IMG/VR virus record: IMGVR_UViG_3300037071_001299
Span: 1 to 27,761 of that record
Strand: one strand, 5' to 3'
DNA length: 27,761 nt
Source of the DNA: a virus
This document shows, in pieces, positions 6,436-13,497 of the stretch (its first letter is position 1; every line of letters begins with the position of its first letter). The notes below the pieces were generated by a model. It made no database searches. It saw nothing but the letters and a program-made list of their open reading frames with translations, and had not been told where the DNA came from. The translations under genes and the position numbers were made by a program.

Positions 6436-6447
6436 TATGGGGCCTGC

Positions 6448-7485
6448 ATGGACATCAAAGACCTACCCGCCGATGGGGTAGTCCGAGAGGACGGCGCCTA
6501 CCGCATCCCGATCGAGGACTACCATCGCCAAGCAATTTGCCCCGGCAAGAGCGTGTCGTCGAGCGGCCTGAGGACGATTGAGCTACAGTCGCCGGCCGAC
6601 TTCTATGCCTTCTCGGAGCTTAACCCGGAGCGCGAGGAGAAACCGGAAACCGACGCGCTCACGTTCGGCAGGGCGGCACATGCTCTGCTCCTGGGCGACG
6701 AGATCTTCGAGGATGGTTTCGCTGTGGTGCCAGAGGGTGCACCGCCGCGCCCGCTGAAGTCTCAGATCAATGCTCGGCTGGCCGGCGGCAAGCTGACATC
6801 GAGCGCCGACGAACGGTTCTCGTTCTGGGATCCCTTTGACGAGGCGGCGCGCGGCAAGACGGTAGTGCGCGAGGCCGACATGCGGACGATCGGCAAGATG
6901 TCGGCGGCGCTGGCGGTGCACCCCCTGGTCGGCCCCCTGTTCATCGGCGAGCCGGAGGTTTCGCTAATCTGGCAGGATTGGAAGACGGGCGTATGGCTGA
7001 AGAGCCGGCCGGACATGCTGCCTGCCATGGGCGACATCCGCGCCGACCTGAAGACGACGAATGACGCCAGCCTGCGGGCAGTCATGCGCGACATCTCGAA
7101 GCGAGGCTACCACATGCAGGCGGCGCTTGCCGACATCGGCTGCGAGGTCTGCCTTGACCGGCAGATTGCGACCGACGTGCTGGTCTTCATCCAGAAGACG
7201 GCGCCATACCACGTCACCCCGGTCGAGATTAAGCCCAACGCCATCCATTGGGCGAAGGTGCGGCTGCGGCGCGCGATCGACACGTTCGCTGCCTGCGTCG
7301 AGGCCAACGTGTGGCCCGGCTACACCGATGGCGTGCCTCAGTATGACATTCCATCGTGGGAGGAGGAGATGCTGGCCGCCGAGCAAGTGGCCGGCACCCT
7401 GCCGCGGGGCTTCTACGCTGCCGACGACATGCCCGAGCCGGATCCGGTGGTAGACGCCATCCTGAGAGGAGAACCGCCGACGTGA
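6448..7485 (+). CDS. RecE-like PD-(D/E)XK exonuclease, 345 aa
   Basis: Expected to resect double-stranded DNA ends to leave single strands for the RecT protein encoded downstream. Visible motifs fit the RecE/exodeoxyribonuclease VIII-type PD-(D/E)XK nucleases: an N-terminal SSSGLRTI segment (37-44), TFGRAAHALLLG (72-83) with the conserved Arg-Ala-x-His, GEPEVSLIW (167-175), RPDML (187-191), DLKTT (200-204) with the catalytic Asp and Lys, and a tyrosine/glutamine helix YHMQAAL (221-227). The ATG at 6448 is chosen; an upstream in-frame GTG at 6427 lies inside the operator repeat. The ribosome site is weak (GGGG 6-9 bases before the ATG). It is the first gene of the rightward operon and is GTGA-coupled to the next gene. 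Confidence 0.85.
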   Translation: MDIKDLPADGVVREDGAYRIPIEDYHRQAICPGKSVSSSGLRTIELQSPADFYAFSELNPEREEKPETDALTFGRAAHALLLGDEIFEDGFAVVPEGAPPRPLKSQINARLAGGKLTSSADERFSFWDPFDEAARGKTVVREADMRTIGKMSAALAVHPLVGPLFIGEPEVSLIWQDWKTGVWLKSRPDMLPAMGDIRADLKTTNDASLRAVMRDISKRGYHMQAALADIGCEVCLDRQIATDVLVFIQKTAPYHVTPVEIKPNAIHWAKVRLRRAIDTFAACVEANVWPGYTDGVPQYDIPSWEEEMLAAEQVAGTLPRGFYAADDMPEPDPVVDAILRGEPPT

Positions 7486-7688
7486 GGCACCGCGAGCACC
7501 TGTCAGTCATCCGCGCCGTGGCCCGCAATCCCCGCTTCCCCATCGCCACGGACGGCGAGCTGAGGGCGGCGGAGAGTGCTGGCTTGCTGGTGCTCGTGGC
7601 TACACCTCGCGCTCACTGGCAGATCACGCCTGCCGGGGACCGCTACTTTGATGACCCATCACCCGCCGACGAAGGAGAACAGTTTTGA
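7482..7688 (+). CDS. Small winged-helix-like protein, 68 aa
   Basis: GTG start overlapping the nuclease stop as GTGA, with AGGAG 7-11 bases upstream. The product has an N-terminal helix (REHLSVIRAVARN), a second helix (TDGELRAAESAGLLVLV) and a final beta-wing pattern (WQITPAGDRYFDD). The wording ITPAGDRY near the C-terminus is typical of small winged-helix domains. A DNA-binding or regulatory role between the two recombinase genes is possible; no family is certain. Its stop is coupled to the next gene through TTGA. Confidence 0.65.
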   Translation: MRHREHLSVIRAVARNPRFPIATDGELRAAESAGLLVLVATPRAHWQITPAGDRYFDDPSPADEGEQF

Positions 7689-8749
7689 GCGAGACTACCG
7701 AAATCGCACTTCTGCCCGATCCGATCACTCCGGCCATCTTTCAGGAGGCGGGGCGGCTTGATGCCATCCTCGCCGAGATCAAGGCCAAGGTGGACGCCTT
7801 CGAGGTTGATGCGACCACGGCTTCCGGCAGGAAGGATGCCACTTCGTTCGCCTACAAGATCACTCGATCCAAGACCGCACTCGACGAGGCAGGCGCCAAG
7901 CTGGTCGAGGAGGCCAAGAAGACGGTCGCCGAGGTGGACGCCGAGCGGAGGCGCGTCCGTGGCGCGATGGATGCCATGAGGGACACTGTGCGTGCACCCA
8001 TCGAGCGGTGGGAGGCACAAGAGGCGGAGCGGGTAGCCCGGTTGAACGAGCGGCTGGCCGCGCTTGCGGCGCCAAACGTCTTCGGCTGGGCCGCCGCCGA
8101 CATCAAGCGGGTGCTGATCGAGGCCGAGGGCGTGCGGCTGGATACATCGTGGCAAGAGCGCTTCGATGACGCCAAGGCCGCCAAGGAAGCGCTGGTAGCC
8201 TTCCTTACCGAGCGGCTGGAGGAGGCGCGTGCCCGGGAGGAAGCGGCGGCGGAGCTTGATCGGCTTCGGCAGGCGGCGGCGGAGCGGCTGAAGGCCGACC
8301 AAGAGGCGGAGGTAGCGCGCAGGGCCGCGGAGAAGGCCGCCGAGCGGGAGAAAGCGGAGCAGGAGCGCCAGAACCGCGAGGAGGCAGCGCGGGCGGCGGC
8401 GGTAGAGGCGGCGCGGGAGCAGGCCAAGCGGGAGGAGGCCGAAAAGGTCGCCCAGGCGGAGGCTCGGCAGCGCCATGCGGAGCAGCAGGCGGAGGAGGCC
8501 AAGGCGGCGGCGGCCCGAGCGGCGGAGGAGGCCACTCAGCGGGAAAAGATCCGGGCCGCACAGGCTATGGAGGCGGTGCGCGCCAAGGAGGAGGCCATGC
8601 TCGCCCAGAAGCGGCGGCAGGCGGCGCTTAGGAAGGCCATTGCCGCCGGGCTGGAGGCCGAGGTGACCGGGCTTAGCGCTGGTGCCGCGGATGCCGTTGC
8701 GGCCGCAATCATCGCGGGCAAGATCCCCCATGTGAAGGTGACGCTGTGA
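7685..8749 (+). CDS. Long coiled-coil protein of the RecE/RecT operon, 354 aa
   Basis: Residues 1-165 are a helical folded part (FQEAGRLDAILAEIKAKVDAF, ITRSKTALDEAGAKLVEEA, a tryptophan-containing APNVFGWAAADIKRVL). Residues about 175-310 are an almost unbroken Ala/Glu/Arg/Lys coiled coil, and about 315-354 form a short C-terminal domain ending AAIIAGKIPHVKVTL. Similar proteins lie between the nuclease and RecT in other phages, so a structural or partner role in recombination is plausible but unproven. The start is a TTG overlapping the previous stop as TTGA, with GAAGGAG at good spacing; no better start exists. The base pattern is very G-rich because of GAG/GCG codons, not because of a DNA repeat. 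Confidence 0.8.
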   Translation: MSETTEIALLPDPITPAIFQEAGRLDAILAEIKAKVDAFEVDATTASGRKDATSFAYKITRSKTALDEAGAKLVEEAKKTVAEVDAERRRVRGAMDAMRDTVRAPIERWEAQEAERVARLNERLAALAAPNVFGWAAADIKRVLIEAEGVRLDTSWQERFDDAKAAKEALVAFLTERLEEARAREEAAAELDRLRQAAAERLKADQEAEVARRAAEKAAEREKAEQERQNREEAARAAAVEAAREQAKREEAEKVAQAEARQRHAEQQAEEAKAAAARAAEEATQREKIRAAQAMEAVRAKEEAMLAQKRRQAALRKAIAAGLEAEVTGLSAGAADAVAAAIIAGKIPHVKVTL

Positions 8750-8925
8750 GCTTGGTCGACACCGCCGACGCACAATGGACGAAGGTGATCGAGGAACATC
8801 GGCATCTGATCGTCGCCCAGATCATGGCGGGCAAGAAGGTGAATTGGGCGAGGTATGACGCCACGGTCCTGATCCAGTCGGGACACATGATGCTGGCGGC
8901 GGCTGAGGAGGGGCAAAATGGCTAA
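8746..8925 (+). CDS. Small hypothetical protein, 59 aa
   Basis: A short gene filling the space between the coiled-coil gene and recT. GTG start overlaps the upstream stop as GTGA; its last 8 bases overlap the recT start. The product is helical (TADAQWTKVIEEHRHLIVAQ, then KKVNWARYDATVLIQSGHMM). It resembles small helical proteins coupled to phage recombination genes but no family can be named. Its TAA lies just past the recT ATG, which suggests translational coupling of recT to it. Confidence 0.65.
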   Translation: MSLVDTADAQWTKVIEEHRHLIVAQIMAGKKVNWARYDATVLIQSGHMMLAAAEEGQNG

Positions 8926-9964
8926 TGACCTGATGATCGGCTTCAAGCGGGAGATCAGCACCCTTCTGCCGACCATGGGCCTGTCGAAAGACATCCCCGT
9001 AGAAAAGATGGAGAGTGCGCTCGTCATCGCGGCCAACAAGAACCCCAAGCTGCTGCTGGCCGATCGGGCAAGCCTGTGGCAGTCAACGCGCCAGTGTGTC
9101 GCCGATGGCCTTCTGCCGGACGGGCGGGAGGCGGCCCTGGTCATCTTCAAGACCAAGAAGGAAAATGCATGGGTCGACGCCGTGCAATATATCCCGATGG
9201 TTTTCGGGTTGCGCAAGCGGGCGCTCAACTCCGGCGACGTCAAGGACATCCGGGCCTATCTGGTCTATGAGGGCGAGTGGCAGAACGGGCGCTTCGAGAT
9301 GATCGCTGGCGACGAGGAAGCCATCATCCACAAGCCCATCATCGACGGCGCCCCGGGCGAGCCGGAGCGCGGCAAGGTCATCGGCGGCTACGCGGTGGCG
9401 GTGCTGAGGGACGGAAGCTACGTGCGCCAGTGGCTCCCCCTGTCGGACATCGAAAAGCGGCGCCGGGCGGCACCAAGCCAGCGCGTGTTCACCGAGAAGG
9501 GTGGTGCACCCAAGGTGTCCGACGTGCCGCTCGGCGTGTGGGCTGACTGGTGGGACGAGCAGGCCCTCAAGACGCTCGTGCGGGCCGTGAGCAAGAAGCT
9601 TCCCCTGTCGAGTGACGACATGCGCGCCGTCATGGAGAGTGACCGAGACTTCGAGCCGAGCGCGCCGGCAGCGCAGATTGCCCAGGCGCCGACGACACTG
9701 AAGGAACGGCTCCTCGCTGAGCAGGCGGCACATGCGGTCGAGAACACCTCTCAGGAGGTCGAGGAGGCGGAAACGGTCGAGGAAGATGACGGGGTAATCG
9801 ACGAATACGATGCCGCCGTCGCCTTCGCCATGGCGCCGGAATTCGAGGAGGGAGTGCAGGCCGCCGCCGCCGGCAAGGAGGAGAAAGACTGCCCCTACCA
9901 CAAGAACCCGCTCCTGTCTCACTGGCTTGGCGGTTTCAGGGGTGCGAAGGAAGCCAAGAAGTGA
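8918..9964 (+). CDS. recT: RecT-family single-strand annealing protein, 348 aa
   Basis: Anneals complementary single strands, working with the RecE-like nuclease. RecT-family landmarks are present: ALVIAANKNPKLLLADRASL (34-53), CVADGLLPDGREAALV (60-75), and YIPMVFGLRKRALNSG (91-106), followed by the strand-rich core (GYAVAVLRDGSYVRQWLPLSDIEKRR) and a WADWWDEQALKTLVRAVSKKLP helix. Residues about 230-320 are an acidic, low-complexity linker. The tail has a short Cys/Tyr/Pro/Trp motif (CPYHKNPLLSHWLGGFRGA) that RecT does not usually need. The ATG has a strong GAGGAGGGG site. The gene overlaps the small gene before it by 8 bases and is GTGA-coupled to the next gene. Confidence 0.9.
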   Translation: MANDLMIGFKREISTLLPTMGLSKDIPVEKMESALVIAANKNPKLLLADRASLWQSTRQCVADGLLPDGREAALVIFKTKKENAWVDAVQYIPMVFGLRKRALNSGDVKDIRAYLVYEGEWQNGRFEMIAGDEEAIIHKPIIDGAPGEPERGKVIGGYAVAVLRDGSYVRQWLPLSDIEKRRRAAPSQRVFTEKGGAPKVSDVPLGVWADWWDEQALKTLVRAVSKKLPLSSDDMRAVMESDRDFEPSAPAAQIAQAPTTLKERLLAEQAAHAVENTSQEVEEAETVEEDDGVIDEYDAAVAFAMAPEFEEGVQAAAAGKEEKDCPYHKNPLLSHWLGGFRGAKEAKK

Positions 9965-10317
9965 CCGGTGAGATGGCGTGTCCAAAGCCTACCAAGGTGC
10001 GGAGTGCTGCGCTGCGGTTGAGCGCCAAGGGGCAGTCGTGCACTGTCAGGCTACCGGGCATCTGCAATCACGATGCCGCTACGGTCGTGCTGGCGCACCT
10101 ACCCGGCCACGGCAAAGGCATCGGCACCAAGGAGAGTGACCTGCACGCTGTCTATGCCTGCTACCTCTGCCACAACTACATCGACGGTCGGCGGAGGGCT
10201 GGGCCGCAAGTCCTCGGCGATGCTATAGTTCTCGACGCCATGCTGCGCGGCCTTTCCGAAACCCAAGCCCGCATGGTCGAAGCCGGGCTTATCACCGTGA
10301 AGGGGTATGACCGATGA
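9961..10317 (+). CDS. YbcO-like (DUF1364) putative HNH-type nuclease, 118 aa
   Basis: The pattern SAKGQSCTVRLPGICNHDAA (21-40), VLAHLPG (43-49), then YACYLCHNYIDGR (65-77) is the hallmark of the YbcO/DUF1364 family of lambdoid prophages, small zinc-binding proteins thought to act as recombination-associated endonucleases. C27 and C35, with C67, C70 and H71, are the likely metal or catalytic residues. Length fits the family. The GTG start overlaps the recT stop as GTGA; an ATG four codons later is an alternative. The place after recT fits a role in processing recombination intermediates. Activity is inferred from the family only. Confidence 0.82.
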   Translation: MTGEMACPKPTKVRSAALRLSAKGQSCTVRLPGICNHDAATVVLAHLPGHGKGIGTKESDLHAVYACYLCHNYIDGRRRAGPQVLGDAIVLDAMLRGLSETQARMVEAGLITVKGYDR

Positions 10318-10787
10318 TCGAGCCTAACGACATGATCCCCCGAGGCGCCGACCTGACCGAGGCCGACATCGAGCGGCTGGCCGACGACGCCATCGAGACG
10401 CAGCGGTGGTGCTTCTCCAACTCCGTGAAGCTGCCGGAGACGCGCCGGCAGATCGTCCGCACGATGATGAAGCGGCTCGGCAAGCTGGCGCTCCTGCTGA
10501 TCTTCCTTCCGCTGGTGCCGGCCGATGGCAAGGCGCTGAACGTTGCCGGCGAGCCGGAGGTTACCTCAGGCTTCACGCTCGAAGATGTGGGTGACTGCGC
10601 CCCGCACGGAAAGGCACTCGTGCCAAACGAGGCGCGGCTTCTGATCGTTCTCTACAACAGTGACCACAAGCCGACGATAGGAGTGTGGATTATCAATGAG
10701 GAGTGGTTCATCACGGCAACCAAGGGCGACGAGCTGTGCCTCACCGCTGCTGGTGGGTCATCGGTGGTCTACCTGGGGAAGGAGTGA
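10314..10787 (+). CDS. Membrane-anchored or exported protein, 157 aa
   Basis: Residues 1-50 are cytoplasmic-looking, acidic then basic (ADLTEADIERLADDAIETQR). Residues about 54-69 form one hydrophobic segment (LGKLALLLIFLPLVPAD) after a basic patch (MMKRLGK). The rest (about 75-157) is a beta-rich domain with two cysteines. Two readings are possible: a bitopic protein with an outside C-terminal domain, or translation from the internal ATG pair at residues 51-52, giving a classic signal peptide cut near GKA-LN. The first start is ATGA-coupled upstream. Not recognised. An envelope-located early phage protein could act in superinfection exclusion, but that is a guess. Confidence 0.65.
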   Translation: MIEPNDMIPRGADLTEADIERLADDAIETQRWCFSNSVKLPETRRQIVRTMMKRLGKLALLLIFLPLVPADGKALNVAGEPEVTSGFTLEDVGDCAPHGKALVPNEARLLIVLYNSDHKPTIGVWIINEEWFITATKGDELCLTAAGGSSVVYLGKE

Positions 10788-10791
10788 AGCG

Positions 10792-12093
10792 ATGGCTGAC
10801 TTCGACGTGCTCCCGAAGGACGAGCGCGAGGCGCTGGCGCGGCTGCTGGCCGAATATCTGTGGTGCGATCCGACAAACCTTGACCGCACATACCGGCTTG
10901 TCGACCGCATCCTCGCCGCCGGCTACACCCGAGGGGACAGCGCGGCCATGCGGGAGGCGCTGGTGAGCGCGCGGGACGCGATCATCTATGGCGTGTCGGG
11001 CAACCCGCTTGCATACCGGCGCAAGCGCGCCAACACCGCTCTCGCCCGGATCGACGCTGCCCTCGCCGGCCCCGCCCCGGAGCCGGCCGCGCCAGACTAC
11101 AGCGGGCGGAACGAATACATGACGCTCCAAGATTACCGGTCAGGAGATCGCTTTCCTGGAATGCCCGCCCCGGAGCCGGTCGCCAATGAAGGGTGGACGC
11201 CACTGAAATACGCGCGGCAGTTGGCTGCTTCCCTCTCCGCCAAGCATTTCCCCGAGGTGCCGCAATGGGAGCCGATGTCCGATCTCATGGGGCTCCTGAG
11301 CCAGATCGACAACATGACGACGGCACTCGTCCGCGCCCCGGAGCCGGTCGGGCCCGTGGTGACGAAGGCGGAGATCAAGGGGGACAGCGCGGCCATGCGG
11401 GATCTTGCCGGACGAGCCCTGCGCCTCTTTGACACGCTGCGCACGGACGACCCGCACGAGCAGTTTGACGATGCCGGACATACCGTGCTCGACGCGCTGA
11501 TCCACGAAGCCGATAAAATCCGCGCCGCCCTCGCCCTCCCCGCCCCGGAGCTGGTCGCGATGACTGACTTCGGAATGTCCGGCTATGTAAGTCGAGAAGA
11601 CCGCGAATATGACAGGCGCCAGCAGGAGGCTTTGGAAAATCTCGGCGGCATAAGTCTGGAGCAGCACGAGGCCGAACTAACCGCCCTCCGCGCAGCCCTC
11701 GCCCTCCCCGCCCCGGAGCCGGTCGCGCCCGTGGTGGACGCACATGCCGACGAGATACAGCGGCGCGACGACGCCTTGGCCGAGAGCGCAGAGCGAAACC
11801 GCGCGCTCATCGCCGCCATCGCCGAGCGGGACGCCGTGATTGCGGAAGCGCGGGGGGCACTGGAACGGAATGGCCGGTGGGTGTGCTCGCCGGAGTGCTC
11901 CGACAAAATCGCCCCGGAGCCGGTCGCGATACAGGACAGGCAGCAAGCGGATGCGCTGCGCGGGCCGGTCGCGCCCGCGGTGACGGAGGCGATGGTGGAG
12001 GCTGCGATGACCGCAGGCGGGTTTCATGGCGACAGGATGCGTGAGTTGCTGCCCCTGGCAATCGAGGCCGCACTACGGGAGGCGGGGCGATGA
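10792..12093 (+). CDS. Mosaic variable protein with repeated APEPVAP linkers, 433 aa
   Basis: Not a recognised enzyme. It reads as five or six unrelated helical modules joined by near-identical linkers: APEP or APEL occurs at residues 95, 126, 182, 251, 307 and 374, often followed by VAP. The start (PKDEREALARLLAEYLWCDPTNLDR region) resembles small phage domains found alone elsewhere. Modules share pieces such as GDSAAMR (residues 48-54 and 197-203), ALALPAPE (247 and 303) and RDAVIAEARGALER (346-359). The layout recalls Ea22/Ead-like accessory proteins of lambdoid phages, which are also modular and variable. The ATG follows GGAAGGAG at 7-base spacing. It is ATGA-coupled to the next gene. Cargo or regulatory function unknown. 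Confidence 0.75.
   Translation: MADFDVLPKDEREALARLLAEYLWCDPTNLDRTYRLVDRILAAGYTRGDSAAMREALVSARDAIIYGVSGNPLAYRRKRANTALARIDAALAGPAPEPAAPDYSGRNEYMTLQDYRSGDRFPGMPAPEPVANEGWTPLKYARQLAASLSAKHFPEVPQWEPMSDLMGLLSQIDNMTTALVRAPEPVGPVVTKAEIKGDSAAMRDLAGRALRLFDTLRTDDPHEQFDDAGHTVLDALIHEADKIRAALALPAPELVAMTDFGMSGYVSREDREYDRRQQEALENLGGISLEQHEAELTALRAALALPAPEPVAPVVDAHADEIQRRDDALAESAERNRALIAAIAERDAVIAEARGALERNGRWVCSPECSDKIAPEPVAIQDRQQADALRGPVAPAVTEAMVEAAMTAGGFHGDRMRELLPLAIEAALREAGR
10933..10955 (+). repeat. 23-bp exact repeat, copy 1
   Basis: Identical to 11380-11402 and in the same reading frame of the mosaic gene, encoding GDSAAMR in both places. Neighbouring sequence differs. Confidence 0.8.
11380..11402 (+). 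repeat. 23-bp exact repeat, copy 2
   Basis: Second copy of the segment at 10933-10955, marking a module border after an APEPVGPVV linker. Confidence 0.8.
11527..11559 (+). repeat. 33-bp linker repeat, copy 1
   Basis: Differs from 11695-11727 at one base (CTGG instead of CCGG). It encodes ALALPAPELVA. Shorter versions containing GCCCCGGAGCCGG lie near 11073, 11167, 11334 and 11911, and a weaker one near 13286 in another gene. Confidence 0.8.
11695..11727 (+). repeat. 33-bp linker repeat, copy 2
   Basis: Matches 11527-11559 at 32 of 33 bases and encodes ALALPAPEPVA. Flanking sequence on both sides differs between copies. Confidence 0.8.
11827..11854 (+). repeat. 28-bp exact repeat shared between two genes, copy 1
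   Basis: Identical to 12799-12826, which lies in a different gene nearly 1 kb downstream. Both encode RDAVIAEAR in a short coiled coil. Confidence 0.85.
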
Positions 12094-12371
12094 GTAACGT
12101 CAACCTAACACCGGCGCAGATGGAATTGTTCCGGTTGCTTGGCTGCCCGTCGTTCAATCGAGACGCCGAAATCCTCGCCCTCCGCGCCCAGGTCGCCGCA
12201 CAAGCCGCCATCATCGCGGAGGCGCGGGAGGCGCTGGGGCGCATCAACGGAGAACTGCTTTACGGGACCGCATGGCAGGTTATCCCGACCGGCGATCCCG
12301 GCATCGACATTCGCGAGGTAGCCCGCGCCGCCCGCGACCACATAGACGCCATGAAGGGAGGGGCGGATTGA
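12090..12371 (+). CDS. Small coiled-coil accessory protein, 93 aa
   Basis: ATGA-coupled to the mosaic gene. The N-terminus (NLTPAQMELFRLLGCPSF) is followed by a coiled coil (AEILALRAQVAAQAAIIAEAREALGRI) built from the same type of module as in the genes on either side. The C-terminal part (GDPGIDIREVARAARDHID) is helical. No known family. It looks like one member of a set of recombining small phage proteins that share the coil and exchange their other ends. Confidence 0.7.
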   Translation: MSNVNLTPAQMELFRLLGCPSFNRDAEILALRAQVAAQAAIIAEAREALGRINGELLYGTAWQVIPTGDPGIDIREVARAARDHIDAMKGGAD

Positions 12372-12649
12372 CCCGCACCGTCCTCAACGGTCGCGCCCAT
12401 CCCGTGGTCCTGACGCCGGAGAACTGCACCCGCGACGGGTGGGGGTGGCACGATGGCGTCGCCTGGGATGATCTAGACTGGGCCGCCGCCGTCTATCAAA
12501 GGGACAGCCTCCTCGGCGTGCTTCGGGGTGCCGTTGACCGGCACATCTTGGTTCCGCACAAGGACAAGATCACGATGAACACGCGCCACCGTATCCGGGG
12601 CAAGCGATGGACCATCACGGGGCTGCTGCCAGGGAAGGTGGAAAGATGA
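12368..12649 (+). CDS. Hypothetical protein, TTG start, 93 aa
   Basis: Unrecognised. The TTG start overlaps the previous TGA as TTGA and has GGGAGGGG upstream. The product is tryptophan-rich in its first half (RDGWGWHDGVAWDDLDWAAA), with a helical centre (YQRDSLLGVLRGAVDRHIL) and a basic C-terminal half (KDKITMNTRHRIRGKRWTIT) that suggests strand-turn-strand structure. In-frame sequence before the TTG is Arg/Pro/His-rich and not protein-like. Its stop is ATGA-coupled to the next gene. It lacks the linker repeats of its neighbours. Confidence 0.65.
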   Translation: MTRTVLNGRAHPVVLTPENCTRDGWGWHDGVAWDDLDWAAAVYQRDSLLGVLRGAVDRHILVPHKDKITMNTRHRIRGKRWTITGLLPGKVER

Positions 12650-13098
12650 GCGAGACGCGACTTAATCCGCTGACAGATTGCGGATCGGCGATCTGTGAAC
12701 TCATTATCGAGCGGCAGCACGCCGAGATCACCCGCCTCCGCGCCGATGTTGCCACGCTGCACGGCGTAGCGGACGAACGTGATGCCATCATTGCGCTGCG
12801 GGACGCCGTGATTGCGGAAGCGCGGGCGCAGCTCGCCCGCATACACGGGGCTGCTGCCGTGACCTCCGCCCTGTGGCGGCCGATTGAGACTGCGCCGAAG
12901 GACGGGCGGCGGGTTGACCTATGGGTGCTCGACACCGCCGGGAACGGCTATCGCTACCCCGACGCCGCCTATGGTTTCGTGAGGGGAAGAATGGGGTGGA
13001 CGGACGCGAACAATCACGGCGCGCTTGAGCCATATGTCAGGCCGACGCACTGGATGCCGCCCCCCGATCCGCCTCGGGAGATCAGGAATGATGGCTGA
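12646..13098 (+). CDS. Coiled coil plus DUF551-like domain protein, 150 aa
   Basis: Residues 1-70 are a coiled coil (ERQHAEITRLRADVATL, then DERDAIIALRDAVIAEARAQ) that shares an exact 28-bp DNA segment with the mosaic gene upstream. Residues 77-142 show the DUF551 signature: WRPIETAPKDGRRVDLWV at the start and THWMPPPDPP at the end. DUF551 proteins are small phage proteins of unknown function. The domain join looks like module exchange through the shared coil. ATG start is ATGA-coupled to the upstream stop; the gene end overlaps the next start by 11 bases. Confidence 0.8.
   Translation: MSETRLNPLTDCGSAICELIIERQHAEITRLRADVATLHGVADERDAIIALRDAVIAEARAQLARIHGAAAVTSALWRPIETAPKDGRRVDLWVLDTAGNGYRYPDAAYGFVRGRMGWTDANNHGALEPYVRPTHWMPPPDPPREIRNDG
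12799..12826 (+). repeat. 28-bp exact repeat shared between two genes, copy 2
   Basis: Second copy of 11827-11854, within the coiled-coil half of the DUF551-like gene and at the edge of its unique domain. Confidence 0.85.
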
Positions 13099-13324
13099 GG
13101 AAAACCGAAACCACCCGCCTGGATGCGCGATGCGCGACCGATGCCGGCGGATGGAGGATGGCGCGCAGGGCATGATGGTTGTCGTCCGGCAGGTGCTCAC
13201 CGACGCGCGCGAGCGCCTGACCTACCTGCGCGGGGAGGAGGCGGGGCTGCTGTATGCGATTGCGTCGGCCAAAGCCGACATCCCCGCCTCGGAGCCGATC
13301 GCGCCCGTGGTTCTGTTGCCGTGA
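13088..13324 (+). CDS. Small hypothetical protein ending in a linker fragment, 78 aa
   Basis: Begins MMAEENRNHPPGCAMRDRC; either of two adjacent ATGs (13088 or 13091) could start it. The middle is helical (MMVVVRQVLTDARERLTYLRGEEAGLL). The C-terminus, ASEPIAPVVLLP, is a decayed copy of the APEPVAPVV linker of the mosaic gene, and the gene stops right there. It may be a module that lost its downstream partner. GTGA-coupled to the next gene. No function can be given. Confidence 0.6.
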   Translation: MMAEENRNHPPGCAMRDRCRRMEDGAQGMMVVVRQVLTDARERLTYLRGEEAGLLYAIASAKADIPASEPIAPVVLLP

Positions 13325-13497
13325 CCGAGCGCGCCGAGCAAATTGCCGACACGCTCGCGGTTACGGCGGAGTCCGCGCGCAAGGCTGGGCGAAGGCGCGC
13401 GTTGAGGTCACCCGCGGCGGCACATTCCGGGTTTGAGGTCGAGGCCGAGGGGGATAAGGTCGTGCGTCCCGCTTTTGGGACGGGGAGGGGAAAATGA
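13321..13497 (+). CDS. Small hypothetical protein, possibly frame-disturbed, 58 aa
   Basis: GTG start overlapping the previous stop. Residues 1-20 (TERAEQIADTLAVTAESARK) form a helix. Residues 21-38 read AGRRRALRSPAAAHSGF with poor codons (CGA, AGG, TCA), while another plus frame over 13383-13433 reads GWAKARVEVTRGGTFRV with mostly G/C third bases and strand-like sequence. The original frame becomes acceptable again from EVEAEGDKVV onward. This suggests two compensating indels. It may therefore be a damaged or quickly changing gene. ATGA-coupled to the next gene. Confidence 0.5.
   Translation: MTERAEQIADTLAVTAESARKAGRRRALRSPAAAHSGFEVEAEGDKVVRPAFGTGRGK

Noticed and set aside
6427-6447. GTG start for the RecE-like nuclease
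   Set aside because: It lies within the right arm of the operator repeat and lacks a ribosome site; the ATG at 6448 is better placed.
8220-8600. GAG/GCG-rich stretch as a DNA tandem repeat
   Set aside because: No fixed repeat unit; it is explained by Ala/Glu/Arg coiled-coil codons.
7643-8773. 376-codon open frame on the minus strand across the coiled-coil gene
   Set aside because: Leu/Arg/Gly-rich sequence produced by reading GAG/GCG codons in antisense; no start signal and against operon direction.
9083-9985. 300-codon open frame on the minus strand across recT
   Set aside because: RecT on the plus strand has family motifs and a strong ribosome site; the antisense frame has none.
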